64,000 nt of DNA from Bacteriovorax sp. GTDB lineage: Bacteria > Bdellovibrionota > Bacteriovoracia > Bacteriovoracales > Bacteriovoracaceae. A program made the translations under genes and the position numbers. Under the pieces are notes generated by a model that saw only the letters and a program-made list of their open reading frames with translations, made no database searches and was not told the DNA's origin. The DNA lies in NCBI GenBank assembly GCA_014377485.1, contig JACMPM010000002.1, positions 62,001-126,000 on the forward strand, in the 5' to 3' direction. Shown piece by piece: positions 17,620 to 25,844 of this stretch (position 1 is the stretch's first letter; each line of letters starts with the position of its first letter).

Positions 17620-18783
17620 CTACCTATCGACTTCCCCGAGAACTATATCAATACTACCGATGGACGCAACCATGTCCGCAATCATAAGCCCTGGAGCTAT
17701 GGCAGGAAGGATTGAAACATGAGTAAAACATGATGACTTAACTTTTAATCTATAAGGAGTTTTTCCACCGTCAGAAATTAAATGGTAACCAAGCTCTCCA
17801 CGTGGACACTCAGTTCTCATATAAATTTCTCCGGCCGGTACTTTGATAATTTTTGGAACTTTGCCCATGACGGGACCTTCTTCAATTCCATCAAGAACCT
17901 GACGAATAATTTTTATCGATTCGAACATCTCTAAAACGCGGACATGGTAGCGATCCCAACAATCTCCAACTGTTCCTTTTTCTCCAACTCCGACCGGGAT
18001 ATCAAAATCAAATTTATCGTAGATACTATAAGGTCGGTTTTTTCTTAAATCCCATTTTACACCAGATGCACGTAAAATTGGTCCAGTCGCTCCAAAGTCA
18101 AACGCCATTTTCTCAGAAATTATACCAACGTTTGCTGTTCTTCCGATAAAAATTTTATTTTCACCAACAAGAGTATGATATTTATGAAGTTCACCTTCAA
18201 AACGGTCACAGAAAGCTTTAACACGATTTAATTGACTGTCATTAATATCATTCCAAACTCCACCAATCCAGATGTAATTGTAAAGCATGCGAGCTCCAGA
18301 GAGCTCTTCAAATAAGCGTAAAATTTCTTCGCGATCTTCGAAACAATAAAGAAAAACAGTGAAGGCACCAAGGTCGATTCCGTATGTTCCGAAGAAAACT
18401 AGGTGGGAAGCAATTCTTTGAAGCTCGGCAACCAGTACGCGAACATATTCAGCTCGCTTGGGTACTTCAGTACCAAGCATTTTTTCTACAGTTAGGGCAT
18501 ATCCCCATTCCATACTCATCGCCGCAAGATAATCCATGCGGTCAACAAAAGGAATGACTCCCCTATAATCTAGGTTCTCAGCGTGTTTTTCAAAACAACG
18601 GTGAAGGTATCCAAGATGAGGAATGGCATCAACCACAATTTCAGAATCAGTTTTAATTTCTACACGAAGAACACCATGAGTGGCAGGGTGTTGAGGACCC
18701 ATATTTAAAGTTAGGAGTTCAGACTTTAAAACTTCTTGGTCACCTAGAATAATTTTATCAGCGTTTTCATTATGAGTAGACAT
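17620..18783 (-). CDS. nuoD: NADH-quinone oxidoreductase subunit D
   Basis: 387 residues, the usual length of unfused NuoD. GPQHPATHGVLR at about residues 32-43 carries the His/Thr-containing quinone-site loop; FEDREEILRLFEELSGARM and RTECPRGELGYHL are family signatures. It forms the quinone pocket with NuoB. Its start overlaps the nuoC stop by one base. Confidence 0.96.
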   Translation of the reverse strand: MSTHNENADKIILGDQEVLKSELLTLNMGPQHPATHGVLRVEIKTDSEIVVDAIPHLGYLHRCFEKHAENLDYRGVIPFVDRMDYLAAMSMEWGYALTVEKMLGTEVPKRAEYVRVLVAELQRIASHLVFFGTYGIDLGAFTVFLYCFEDREEILRLFEELSGARMLYNYIWIGGVWNDINDSQLNRVKAFCDRFEGELHKYHTLVGENKIFIGRTANVGIISEKMAFDFGATGPILRASGVKWDLRKNRPYSIYDKFDFDIPVGVGEKGTVGDCWDRYHVRVLEMFESIKIIRQVLDGIEEGPVMGKVPKIIKVPAGEIYMRTECPRGELGYHLISDGGKTPYRLKVKSSCFTHVSILPAIAPGLMIADMVASIGSIDIVLGEVDR

Positions 18784-19409
18784 TATTCACCATCCTTTGC
18801 TTCAGCAGCATCGGCCCCGGCAGTGTTGTCTTTCCAACTTGCAGAGACTCGTTTTGGATCGCCTAATTCTTCTTTTAAACGTTTCCCAAACATTTGGTCA
18901 TCGGTATTATTTTTTGCTGGAGGATTAACTACCATATCGAGATATTTTTCTTGAACAACGTAATCTTTACGGAGAGGATGTCCATCCCAGTCGTAGGGAC
19001 AAAGAATTCTTCTAAAATCCGGATGTCCTACAAAGTCCACACCGATCATGTCGTAAGTTTCACGCTCTTGAAAATTAGCAGCACTCCAAACAGAAACAAC
19101 TGAATTGATTTTTGAAAGATTATTTTTATCTCCGCGAGGAAGATTAGTTTTTAAAATGAGTTCTAAATTTTTTGAATAACTTGCGAGTATGTAGCTTAAT
19201 TCAATTCTATCCGGGTAATCAGTTCCCGTAATAACTTGAAGAACATTGAAAGCAAATTCAGGAGAAGATCTAAGGGCTCTACAAACTTCTAAAATATTAA
19301 CGGCTGCAACCGTTATTGACTGATCTCCAACTACGGCAACCGGTGCATTGATAACTGGATTACAACCAGGAACATTCTTGTTTAAAAAATCTACAATTTG
19401 ACTATGCAT
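18783..19409 (-). CDS. nuoC: NADH-quinone oxidoreductase subunit C
   Basis: 208 residues. [36 protein letters not shown] (read as shorter blocks [30 protein letters not shown]) is the 30-kDa subunit signature. It is a separate subunit, not fused to NuoD. It overlaps nuoB by 8 bp. The C-terminal acidic tail ([10 protein letters not shown]) is longer than needed for the domain. Confidence 0.95.
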   Translation of the reverse strand: MHSQIVDFLNKNVPGCNPVINAPVAVVGDQSITVAAVNILEVCRALRSSPEFAFNVLQVITGTDYPDRIELSYILASYSKNLELILKTNLPRGDKNNLSKINSVVSVWSAANFQERETYDMIGVDFVGHPDFRRILCPYDWDGHPLRKDYVVQEKYLDMVVNPPAKNNTDDQMFGKRLKEELGDPKRVSASWKDNTAGADAAEAKDGE

Positions 19410-19884
19410 GTTTTACCCACTTATCGCGAAGCATACGCTCGTTGGCGATTTTCTTTTGAAGAGTCATGATCCCTTCGATTAAAGCTTCTGGTCTCGGAGG
19501 ACAACCTGGAACATAAACGTCAACAGGAACAACTTCGTCTACACCTTTTAAAACGTGATAGCCGTGTTGCCAGTAAGGTCCACCTTTATTTGCACAAGAG
19601 CCCATCGATATAACATAACGAGGTTCAGGCATTTGTTCGTAGAGTGTTTTAATTCTAGTGGCCATCTTGAATGTTACTGTTCCAGCAACAATCATGAGAT
19701 CGGCCCGACGAGGAGTGGCCATGAAAGCTCCACAACCAAATCTTTCCAGATCGTATTTCGAAGCACCTGTTGCCATCATTTCAATCGCGCAACAAGCGAG
19801 ACCAAAAGTCATGGGCCACAAAGAGTTCTTGCGACCCCAGTTTAAAAAATCATCAACTTTCATCAAAACGACGCTGTCTTGCAT
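19402..19884 (-). CDS. nuoB: NADH-quinone oxidoreductase subunit B
   Basis: 160 residues. [19 protein letters not shown] contains the adjacent Cys pair of cluster N2, with [11 protein letters not shown] and [15 protein letters not shown] supplying the remaining ligands. First gene of the nuoBCDI run. NuoA, normally directly upstream, is missing; the next gene is an unrelated exported metalloprotease-like protein. Confidence 0.96.
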   Translation of the reverse strand: MQDSVVLMKVDDFLNWGRKNSLWPMTFGLACCAIEMMATGASKYDLERFGCGAFMATPRRADLMIVAGTVTFKMATRIKTLYEQMPEPRYVISMGSCANKGGPYWQHGYHVLKGVDEVVPVDVYVPGCPPRPEALIEGIMTLQKKIANERMLRDKWVKHA

Positions 19885-20006
19885 CTCGTGCTCCTATTTT
19901 ATGCGCACAAAAATTCTAAAATCACTAATTACATACTTAGTTAAATTTACCGATGAGAGTAGTTCTCGTCAATGATTTGGGCGAGCCTTTTATTGACTTA
20001 ATGCTA

Positions 20007-20972
20007 TTAATTTTGGGTGAATTTATCACAGCGGATCTTGAAATCTTCGAACATCATTTTATAGGCGGTCTGAGCTTCATTTTTCTCTAATTCTGAACCT
20101 TCTTGCGAGGCCGGAGCTCGAGTGATTTTATTTTGCATAAGAGTAAGTCGATTTTGGTCATTTTTGCAAACTCGATCCATAATATTAGTGTACTCTTTTA
20201 CTGCTGCAACAGGATAAGGAAGACCCCATGCAGAAGAAATAAACATGGCCTCTCCCTCAGAAGCCTGAGGTAGATCTTTTTCATTCAATGAAAATTTTTC
20301 GATATCTTTTTTAAAACTACTATAGTGATTTCCTACTTTATAAAATTCTTGAATACCTAGTTCTTTGGAAACAGTTCCCATTTTTTTATCAAACACTTTT
20401 TGGCAGTTTGAGCGCTCAGAACCACTGCCCGGAAGAAGTTCGAAAAGAACTTTGCATTCCACCATATAAGCATCGACTTCGCCGCCTCTACCTTCAACTG
20501 TTCCTTTGATAAAATCCTTTAGAGCAAAACGATGATCGTAAGGATTAAAAGCTTCTCGGTAAGTGAAATGAGTTAACTCGTGAGCAAAATCTAGTAGTGC
20601 ATCCAGAGTTTTTAAATGGCGATTCAAATAAACTTTGGACTTGGTTTCGTACATTACTTGTGTGGGATTCGAGGCAGCAAACCTACGAATTAAAGTTGTG
20701 TCGGTTAGTGACCCATCACCAATTGCAACTACATCATACAAAGTAAAACCTTTCTGACCGGCTTTTTCAGTGGCCTTATCAATGACTTTTTTACCGCTGG
20801 GGACCTTTTTAAGACCTTCTACTAAACGCTTAAAATTTTCTTCATCTGTTCGATTTTTTTTATACCAAGGTTCGTTGAAATTAAGGTCATCCTCTACATC
20901 AATAACCTTATGTTCGGCCCGAACCTGGTTCATAGATGCAAATATAAGAATTAAAAGGAGAGCTTTCTTCAT
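20007..20972 (-). CDS. Exported HExxH metalloprotease-like protein
   Basis: 321 residues from ATG 20972, preferred because AGGGAGAG lies just upstream and a clean signal peptide follows (MKKALLLILIFASMNQVRA). HELTH at residues 131-135 is a zincin zinc-binding motif, and E165 in GRGGEVDAY could be the third ligand. The rest matches no named peptidase family. Periplasmic or secreted. Its mature part contains few Cys. Proteolytic activity is inferred from the motif only. Confidence 0.6.
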   Translation of the reverse strand: MKKALLLILIFASMNQVRAEHKVIDVEDDLNFNEPWYKKNRTDEENFKRLVEGLKKVPSGKKVIDKATEKAGQKGFTLYDVVAIGDGSLTDTTLIRRFAASNPTQVMYETKSKVYLNRHLKTLDALLDFAHELTHFTYREAFNPYDHRFALKDFIKGTVEGRGGEVDAYMVECKVLFELLPGSGSERSNCQKVFDKKMGTVSKELGIQEFYKVGNHYSSFKKDIEKFSLNEKDLPQASEGEAMFISSAWGLPYPVAAVKEYTNIMDRVCKNDQNRLTLMQNKITRAPASQEGSELEKNEAQTAYKMMFEDFKIRCDKFTQN

Positions 20973-21046
20973 ATCTCTCCCTATCGGCAGGGTATGAGAT
21001 ATCTTCAAACCTTTTAGGTAATTTTTACAGGCGTAAAGACTATTAC

Positions 21047-21074
21047 TTGATTAAAATGCTGGTGCAATTATACT
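21047..21074 (+). promoter_or_regulatory. Sigma-70-type promoter for the small exported protein
   Basis: TTGATT (21047-21052), 16-bp spacer, TATACT (21069-21074). Predicted start is near 21081, giving a 39-base leader that includes GGAG before ATG 21120. TTGACA at 21076 is a second -35-like match, but its partner would fall on the ribosome site. Confidence 0.45.
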
Positions 21075-21119
21075 TTTGACAACACAAACACACTCGCTAC
21101 TTAACCTTTGGAGACTCTT

Positions 21120-21419
21120 ATGAAAAAACTTATCGCAATCGCTACTCTTGTACTTTCAGTAAACGCTTTTTCAGCTTCATTTGTTGGAACTACTCTTCTT
21201 CCAACTCAATCTTTGGCGCTTTTAAGTGTTTCGTCTTCAGGTAACGTGCAAAAAGAAGCTGCTCAAGTAATAAACGACTCACAAGAACTCATTCAATCCG
21301 GAAAAATGACTGCTTTTTTAGGTCAAAAAATTCAAGACATTCAAGGTCAGGATTCAACAGTATCTGACTCAGAAGCTCTAGATGCACTTTTGTCTGTTTC
21401 TGAGCATATAATAAAATAA
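21120..21419 (+). CDS. Small exported protein, unknown
   Basis: 99 residues from ATG 21120; GGAG lies 7 bp upstream, so TTG 21108 is not the start. The signal peptide MKKLIAIATLVLSVNAFSA is followed by a polar, helical mature part of about 80 residues without Cys (QVINDSQELIQSG). No family recognised. It has its own promoter and terminator, so it is probably monocistronic. Confidence 0.7.
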   Translation: MKKLIAIATLVLSVNAFSASFVGTTLLPTQSLALLSVSSSGNVQKEAAQVINDSQELIQSGKMTAFLGQKIQDIQGQDSTVSDSEALDALLSVSEHIIK

Positions 21420-21463
21420 TCATTGCTTAAAATTGCGGGCAACCATTTATTGTAATAATTGTA

Positions 21464-21489
21464 AGCCACTCGAATGAGTGGCTTTTTTT
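21464..21489 (+). terminator. Intrinsic terminator of the small exported protein gene
   Basis: AGCCACTC (21464-21471) pairs with GAGTGGCT (21476-21483) around GAAT, followed by a T-run to 21489. It lies 45 bp after the stop codon. Confidence 0.85.
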
Positions 21490-21511
21490 AATTTCTTAAT
21501 AAAATCTTAAT

Positions 21512-21935
21512 ATGGTCAACAAGATAGTATTGAAAAAAGCTCAGGAAGAAATTCTTACTCAAAAAGCACATGCCGAACAAAGTTTTGCGCTAGCGACCAA
21601 AACTCAGTCACGCGAATTGGTCGAATTATAAATGGTCTAAAATTATTTTCTCGTCAGAGAAAAGTAGGCGCTTATGGAAAAGTTAATTTTAAACTGATCA
21701 TCAAAACTACTTAAGAGTTATGTGGAGAACGGTTTAATTTAAATTCCATTAAACTCGAAATTGGAGAATATTCTCAGGACGAAAAATTACCATTAACGTG
21801 GCTCAAATTTCTCAAGTTCTTCATAATCTTTTGAATAATTCATTTGAAGCAGTTCTCGATACCGCTAATCCTTCTGTTAAAATTTTTATGAATATTTAAT
21901 GGTAAGCGTTCAAGACAACGGACAGTTGTTCCGTT
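21512..21935 (+). pseudogene. Decayed sensor histidine kinase remnant
   Basis: ATG 21512 opens a 39-codon helical segment (KKAQEEILTQKAHAEQSF) of the kind that precedes an H-box, ending at TAA near 21629. In other frames follow RIINGLKLFSRQRK, then LCGERFNLNSIKLEIG after a TAA, then VAQISQVLHNLLNNSFEAV, a clear N-box of a HATPase domain, and VSVQDNG, a D-box start. The phosphorylatable His region and the G-boxes are gone. At least two stops and several frame changes break it. It is the kinase part of a former two-component sensor. Confidence 0.75.
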
Positions 21936-22049
21936 CCTAGAAGATAAAAAATAACGCGCAGAAGTAAACACTTCCCAAAGAACGACCTTTACGTTTACTT
22001 TGCCTATTTCTTAACATTTAATAGAAATAATAATAATTTAGAGCGCGTT

Positions 22050-22775
22050 GTGACCATGCTGAAATCTTCAGAAAATAAATCTGTCCATTGTCATAATTGC
22101 CAAGCTTGGAAGCAAAGTGCATTCAATGCTTTGTCTGAATCTCAATTAGATGATCTTCAAATCAATAAAACCAGCTTCGAGCTCAATCGCGGGACTGAAT
22201 TAAATCAAAAAGGAAATCCTACAAATGGCGCTTATTGCATTGCCAGTGGCCATGCAAAAATAATTTGGCCTAAAACTGATGGCAAAGAAAGCATTGTGAA
22301 AATAGTTTCTCCCGGCGATATGACAGGATACCGTTGTCTTTTTTCTGAAGATACTTTTAGAGCGACAGCTGTTGCTCTCGGTTCTATAAAAGGTTGTTTT
22401 ATTCCTAAAGAACATTTTAATTCTTTATTAAAAGTTGATGAACATTTTAATTCTGAAATTTTAAAAAGAATGGGCAACGAATTAAAATTGGCAGAAATGC
22501 GACTTCATTCGTTTTGCCAAAAAAATGTTCGCGAAAGGATGGCGGAATCTCTCCTTTTGCTCAAAGATTTCTGTGGCGTAAAAAAAGATGAGCGATGGGT
22601 TTTAGATATTCAACTCACAAGAGAAGAATTAAGTTCTTGGATAGGCACTGCCAAAGAAACTGTAGTGCGAACTCTATCTGATATGAAAGATGAGAAAGTT
22701 ATTGAACAAGAAGGTCCTCATATCGCGATACTAAATATAAAACTACTAAAGGAAATTGCCGGATTAACCGACTAA
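22050..22775 (+). CDS. Crp/Fnr-family transcriptional regulator
   Basis: 241 residues from GTG 22050; ATG 22056 is equally possible, and neither has a strong ribosome site. The cyclic-nucleotide-binding fold (about 45-150, LNQKGNPTNGAYCIASGHAKI) is followed by a helix-turn-helix (about 185-215, LTREELSSWIGTAKETVVRTLSDM). The CHNC pair near the N-terminus recalls the Fe-S ligands of Fnr, but the usual third spacing is absent, so oxygen sensing is only a possibility. No clear target site was found. Confidence 0.85.
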   Translation: MTMLKSSENKSVHCHNCQAWKQSAFNALSESQLDDLQINKTSFELNRGTELNQKGNPTNGAYCIASGHAKIIWPKTDGKESIVKIVSPGDMTGYRCLFSEDTFRATAVALGSIKGCFIPKEHFNSLLKVDEHFNSEILKRMGNELKLAEMRLHSFCQKNVRERMAESLLLLKDFCGVKKDERWVLDIQLTREELSSWIGTAKETVVRTLSDMKDEKVIEQEGPHIAILNIKLLKEIAGLTD

Positions 22776-22884
22776 AACATTTAACTAACTTCTTCAAACA
22801 TACCGTTCAAATTATTTTCTTTAAATATTTCATCCTCTAAGATTAGTTTATTAATTTCGAATTAATTTCAAGGATGAAAATTAT

Positions 22885-24195
22885 ATGAAACTTTTTATCA
22901 CTACCTGCCTCCTCATGACATTAAACGCCGCTCAAGCTTTTGACTTCACTCCCAACGAACTTATTGTAAAACTTAAACCAGGCCAATCACTTCCCAAACT
23001 GCCCAATGTAAAAAGCGTTCAAAATCTCTTTGAAAATGTTTATGTTTTAAGAACGACAAATTTATTAAAGCTGGAAGCAGCACTTAAAAATAATCCGTCT
23101 GTTATTTACACTGAAAGAAATCATCACTCAGAAAGAAGAGTCTTACCAAAACCTGATCCTGCTTCATCCATCACTCTTGATAAAATGGTTCCTCAAGATT
23201 CTCAATTTAATGATCCGCTAATTGGAAAAGTCTGGTCATTCTTGGATGCAAAAAAAAATGGTGTATCAGTTAATGAAGCTTACAAAGAGTACGGAACAAC
23301 CAATACAACACCAGTCATTGTGGCAGTTGTTGATACAGGGGTGGATATTCATCATGAAGATTTAAAAGATGTAATTTGGGTTAATAAGAAAGAAATTCCA
23401 GGCAATGGTATCGATGACGACGGCAATGGTTATATTGATGATATCAACGGGATCAATACTTTAGTTAGAGACGCCAATGGATTGGCGACAATGGACAACA
23501 AAGATACTCATTCGCATGGAACACACGTCTCAGGTACTATCGGGGCAAAACAAAATAATGGGATTGGAATAGCCGGTATTGCTTCAAATGTATTAATCAT
23601 GGGAATTAGAACTGTTCCTAATGAAGGCGATGAAACAGATATCGACGTTGCAGAAGCATTTGTTTATGCGGCAAGAAACGGTGCAAGAATTATCAACTGT
23701 TCATTTGGTAAAAGCTCTAATGAAGGTCGCCAATTGATTCCTGATACGCTTAAATATATTGGAGATAAATTTGGAGTGCTGGTCATTGCGGCCGCTGGAA
23801 ACGATTCATCCGATATCGACAAAAATCTTACTTATCCGGCAAGTTTTAACAGTGATAATCTTCTCATAATTGCTTCCACTACTAATACCGGTGGAATGAG
23901 CTACTTCTCTAATTACGGAAAAATTAATGTTGACGTGGCAGCTCCGGGATCAAATGTTTATTCAACTGTTCCAGGAAATAAATATGAATCAATGTCAGGA
24001 ACATCAATGGCAACTCCAACAACTGTAGGTGTAGCTGCAGAAATACTTTCTCACAATCCGGATTTAACGGTAGCGCAATTAAAAGATATTTTAATCAGAT
24101 CAGTGACTAAAATCGATAGCTTTAAAAATAAAATGGTGTCTGGCGGAAGAATAGATTTATTAAAAGGTTTAGAACTCGCAAAAACTATCAAGTAA
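22885..24195 (+). CDS. Secreted subtilisin-like serine protease (S8)
   Basis: 436 residues. Signal peptide 1-18, then a propeptide-like region (ELIVKLKPGQSLPKLPNVKS) as in fervidolysin-type subtilases. The catalytic triad is visible: D150 in VAVVDTGVD, H211 in SHGTHVSGT, S374 in SGTSMATP, with oxyanion N306 in AAAGND. A Ca-binding-like loop (GNGIDDDGNGYIDD) follows the Asp motif. It ends soon after the protease domain. Likely secreted to degrade external protein. Convergent with mtgA, 7 bp apart. Confidence 0.93.
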   Translation: MKLFITTCLLMTLNAAQAFDFTPNELIVKLKPGQSLPKLPNVKSVQNLFENVYVLRTTNLLKLEAALKNNPSVIYTERNHHSERRVLPKPDPASSITLDKMVPQDSQFNDPLIGKVWSFLDAKKNGVSVNEAYKEYGTTNTTPVIVAVVDTGVDIHHEDLKDVIWVNKKEIPGNGIDDDGNGYIDDINGINTLVRDANGLATMDNKDTHSHGTHVSGTIGAKQNNGIGIAGIASNVLIMGIRTVPNEGDETDIDVAEAFVYAARNGARIINCSFGKSSNEGRQLIPDTLKYIGDKFGVLVIAAAGNDSSDIDKNLTYPASFNSDNLLIIASTTNTGGMSYFSNYGKINVDVAAPGSNVYSTVPGNKYESMSGTSMATPTTVGVAAEILSHNPDLTVAQLKDILIRSVTKIDSFKNKMVSGGRIDLLKGLELAKTIK

Positions 24196-24202
24196 CTTCT
24201 CA

Positions 24203-25048
24203 TTATTCGTTAGCTGGAGTTGTGTCATTTGACCCAGCTCCATTATCCCCTTCATCTTCACTATCAAACTTAATATCAAAAAATTCTTTAGTCTCTTCAA
24301 CTGTCTCTTGAGGTTTAGTTTCTAGTTTGAGTTCTGCCACAACAGTTCCTCTTCCCATAATTTTACGCTGGCGTCTGAGAATGTAAGCTGATGGTTTATT
24401 GATTTTAAATTTAATAGGATTCGGAAGAACGGAAGCAATTAATGCAGCTTCTGCACGAGTCAGATTACGAGCATTTTTATGAAAATATTTCTGCGAAGCG
24501 GCCTCAACTCCATAAACTCCCTGGCCTAATTCAATAACATTTAAATAAACTTCAAGAATGCGTTTTTTACTCCAGAGATGTTCAATCAAAACTGTAAAAT
24601 AAACTTCCATTCCTTTTCGCAGCCAGCTTCTGGCCGGCCATAAAAAAACATTCTTAGCGGTCTGCTGAGAAATGGTACTCGCTCCTTTTTGTTTTTTATG
24701 AGTCTTGTTGTATTTCATAGCTTTTTCAATGGCCTCGAAATCAAAACCATTATGGATATAAAATTTGGCATCTTCAGCTTTAATCACTGCTAATTGCATT
24801 GGGCGTGCAATCTGTTCGATAGGAACCCATTTCTTTTCTATGCCAATCCAACCATTATTAAAAAGTGAAAGGGTACTTTTCCAGGTCATCAAAGGAGTGT
24901 ATGGAACGGGAACAAAACGATAAATAACAACGCTACTAATGCTTAAGATAAGAAATCCCAGAGTCATAGTTAGAATTAATTTTAATAAGCGTTTGAGTCG
25001 AGTTTTAGGAAGTACGTCGCCAAAAGGGAGTGGGGTCTCATTAATCAT
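24203..25048 (-). CDS. mtgA: Monofunctional peptidoglycan glycosyltransferase
   Basis: 281 residues. One N-terminal membrane helix (about 22-46), then a GT51 domain: KAEDAKFYIHNGFDFEA is motif 1 with the catalytic Glu, KGASTISQQTAKNVFL motif 2, KKRILEVYLNVIELG motif 3-4, and a conserved AALIASVLPNP. It polymerises lipid II into glycan chains on the periplasmic face. There is no transpeptidase domain. The C-terminus has an acidic, poorly ordered tail of about 50 residues. Its start overlaps the NADAR gene by 8 bp. Confidence 0.93.
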   Translation of the reverse strand: MINETPLPFGDVLPKTRLKRLLKLILTMTLGFLILSISSVVIYRFVPVPYTPLMTWKSTLSLFNNGWIGIEKKWVPIEQIARPMQLAVIKAEDAKFYIHNGFDFEAIEKAMKYNKTHKKQKGASTISQQTAKNVFLWPARSWLRKGMEVYFTVLIEHLWSKKRILEVYLNVIELGQGVYGVEAASQKYFHKNARNLTRAEAALIASVLPNPIKFKINKPSAYILRRQRKIMGRGTVVAELKLETKPQETVEETKEFFDIKFDSEDEGDNGAGSNDTTPANE

Positions 25049-25625
25049 TGAGTAAAATCTCGCCTTTGGTTGCGACTTTAATTTCCTCTCTAATTTGCAT
25101 CAATTGCTGACCCAACATATTTTTACCAGTGTGGTCTCCACAATCGGCCCAGTAACAATCATTTTTAGTGTGCTCGTAAATATGAGAATTTTGAGTTGAT
25201 AGAAGCAAATCTTTTAAAACTGAGTATTGACTGTATTTTGCATGAAGAGCCACCAACATAAAACCATCTTTCACATCATCCCAATCATCTCGTATTGGAA
25301 GTTTTGAATCGCGGCCAATTTGAGCGGCGAGAAACGGACTTGCTGCGACTCTTACTCTTTCTTGCAAATCATGATCTAGAAATTTATGGGCCTGGTAATA
25401 GTGTTCACTGCTTGGCCAAATTATCCCTTCAATGGTTATTGGAAAAAGAGCGAAATTAGAAAATTCTCCATAGGAATCTTTAACCGAATAAAAATCCAAG
25501 ACTTCATTTTTGTAATCAACGATTGGTGTTCGAGGATAAATTTTGTAGTGAGGAATTTCTTCTTCAGCAAAAGATTTGCTCAAACCAATGGTAAGTAAAA
25601 GAATGATGCTGATCAAAATTTTCAT
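25041..25625 (-). CDS. Exported NADAR-domain protein (YbiA-like)
   Basis: 194 residues. A signal peptide (1-20, ILISIILLLTIGLSKSFA) precedes a NADAR domain: FYSVKDSYGEFSNFA, IIWPSSEHYYQAHKF, KHAKYSQ-like ALHAKYSQ, and WADCGDHTGKNMLGQQLM. Characterised NADAR proteins are N-glycosidases acting on ADP-ribosylated bases or riboflavin intermediates and are normally cytoplasmic. An exported form is unexpected. It is co-transcribed with mtgA. The domain call is firm; substrate and location of action are open. Confidence 0.85.
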   Translation of the reverse strand: MKILISIILLLTIGLSKSFAEEEIPHYKIYPRTPIVDYKNEVLDFYSVKDSYGEFSNFALFPITIEGIIWPSSEHYYQAHKFLDHDLQERVRVAASPFLAAQIGRDSKLPIRDDWDDVKDGFMLVALHAKYSQYSVLKDLLLSTQNSHIYEHTKNDCYWADCGDHTGKNMLGQQLMQIREEIKVATKGEILLND

Positions 25626-25844
25626 AGGAAAAGTATGAATTGAGCGGTCTCAGAAGACAAGCTAAGAATTGCTTAGGTATGCAGTATATGGAAAAAAAAT
25701 CTTCCAAGTTCAGGTAAGTTATAAAGCTTTACTCTATGCGTGCTATATTAATTATATATTTTTCTTAATAAATTATTCGGTGCACTCTCCAAAATGATGT
25801 GAAAGTACGAGGAGAATTCTCTGTTTAACTAAAAGGAAAAAATC

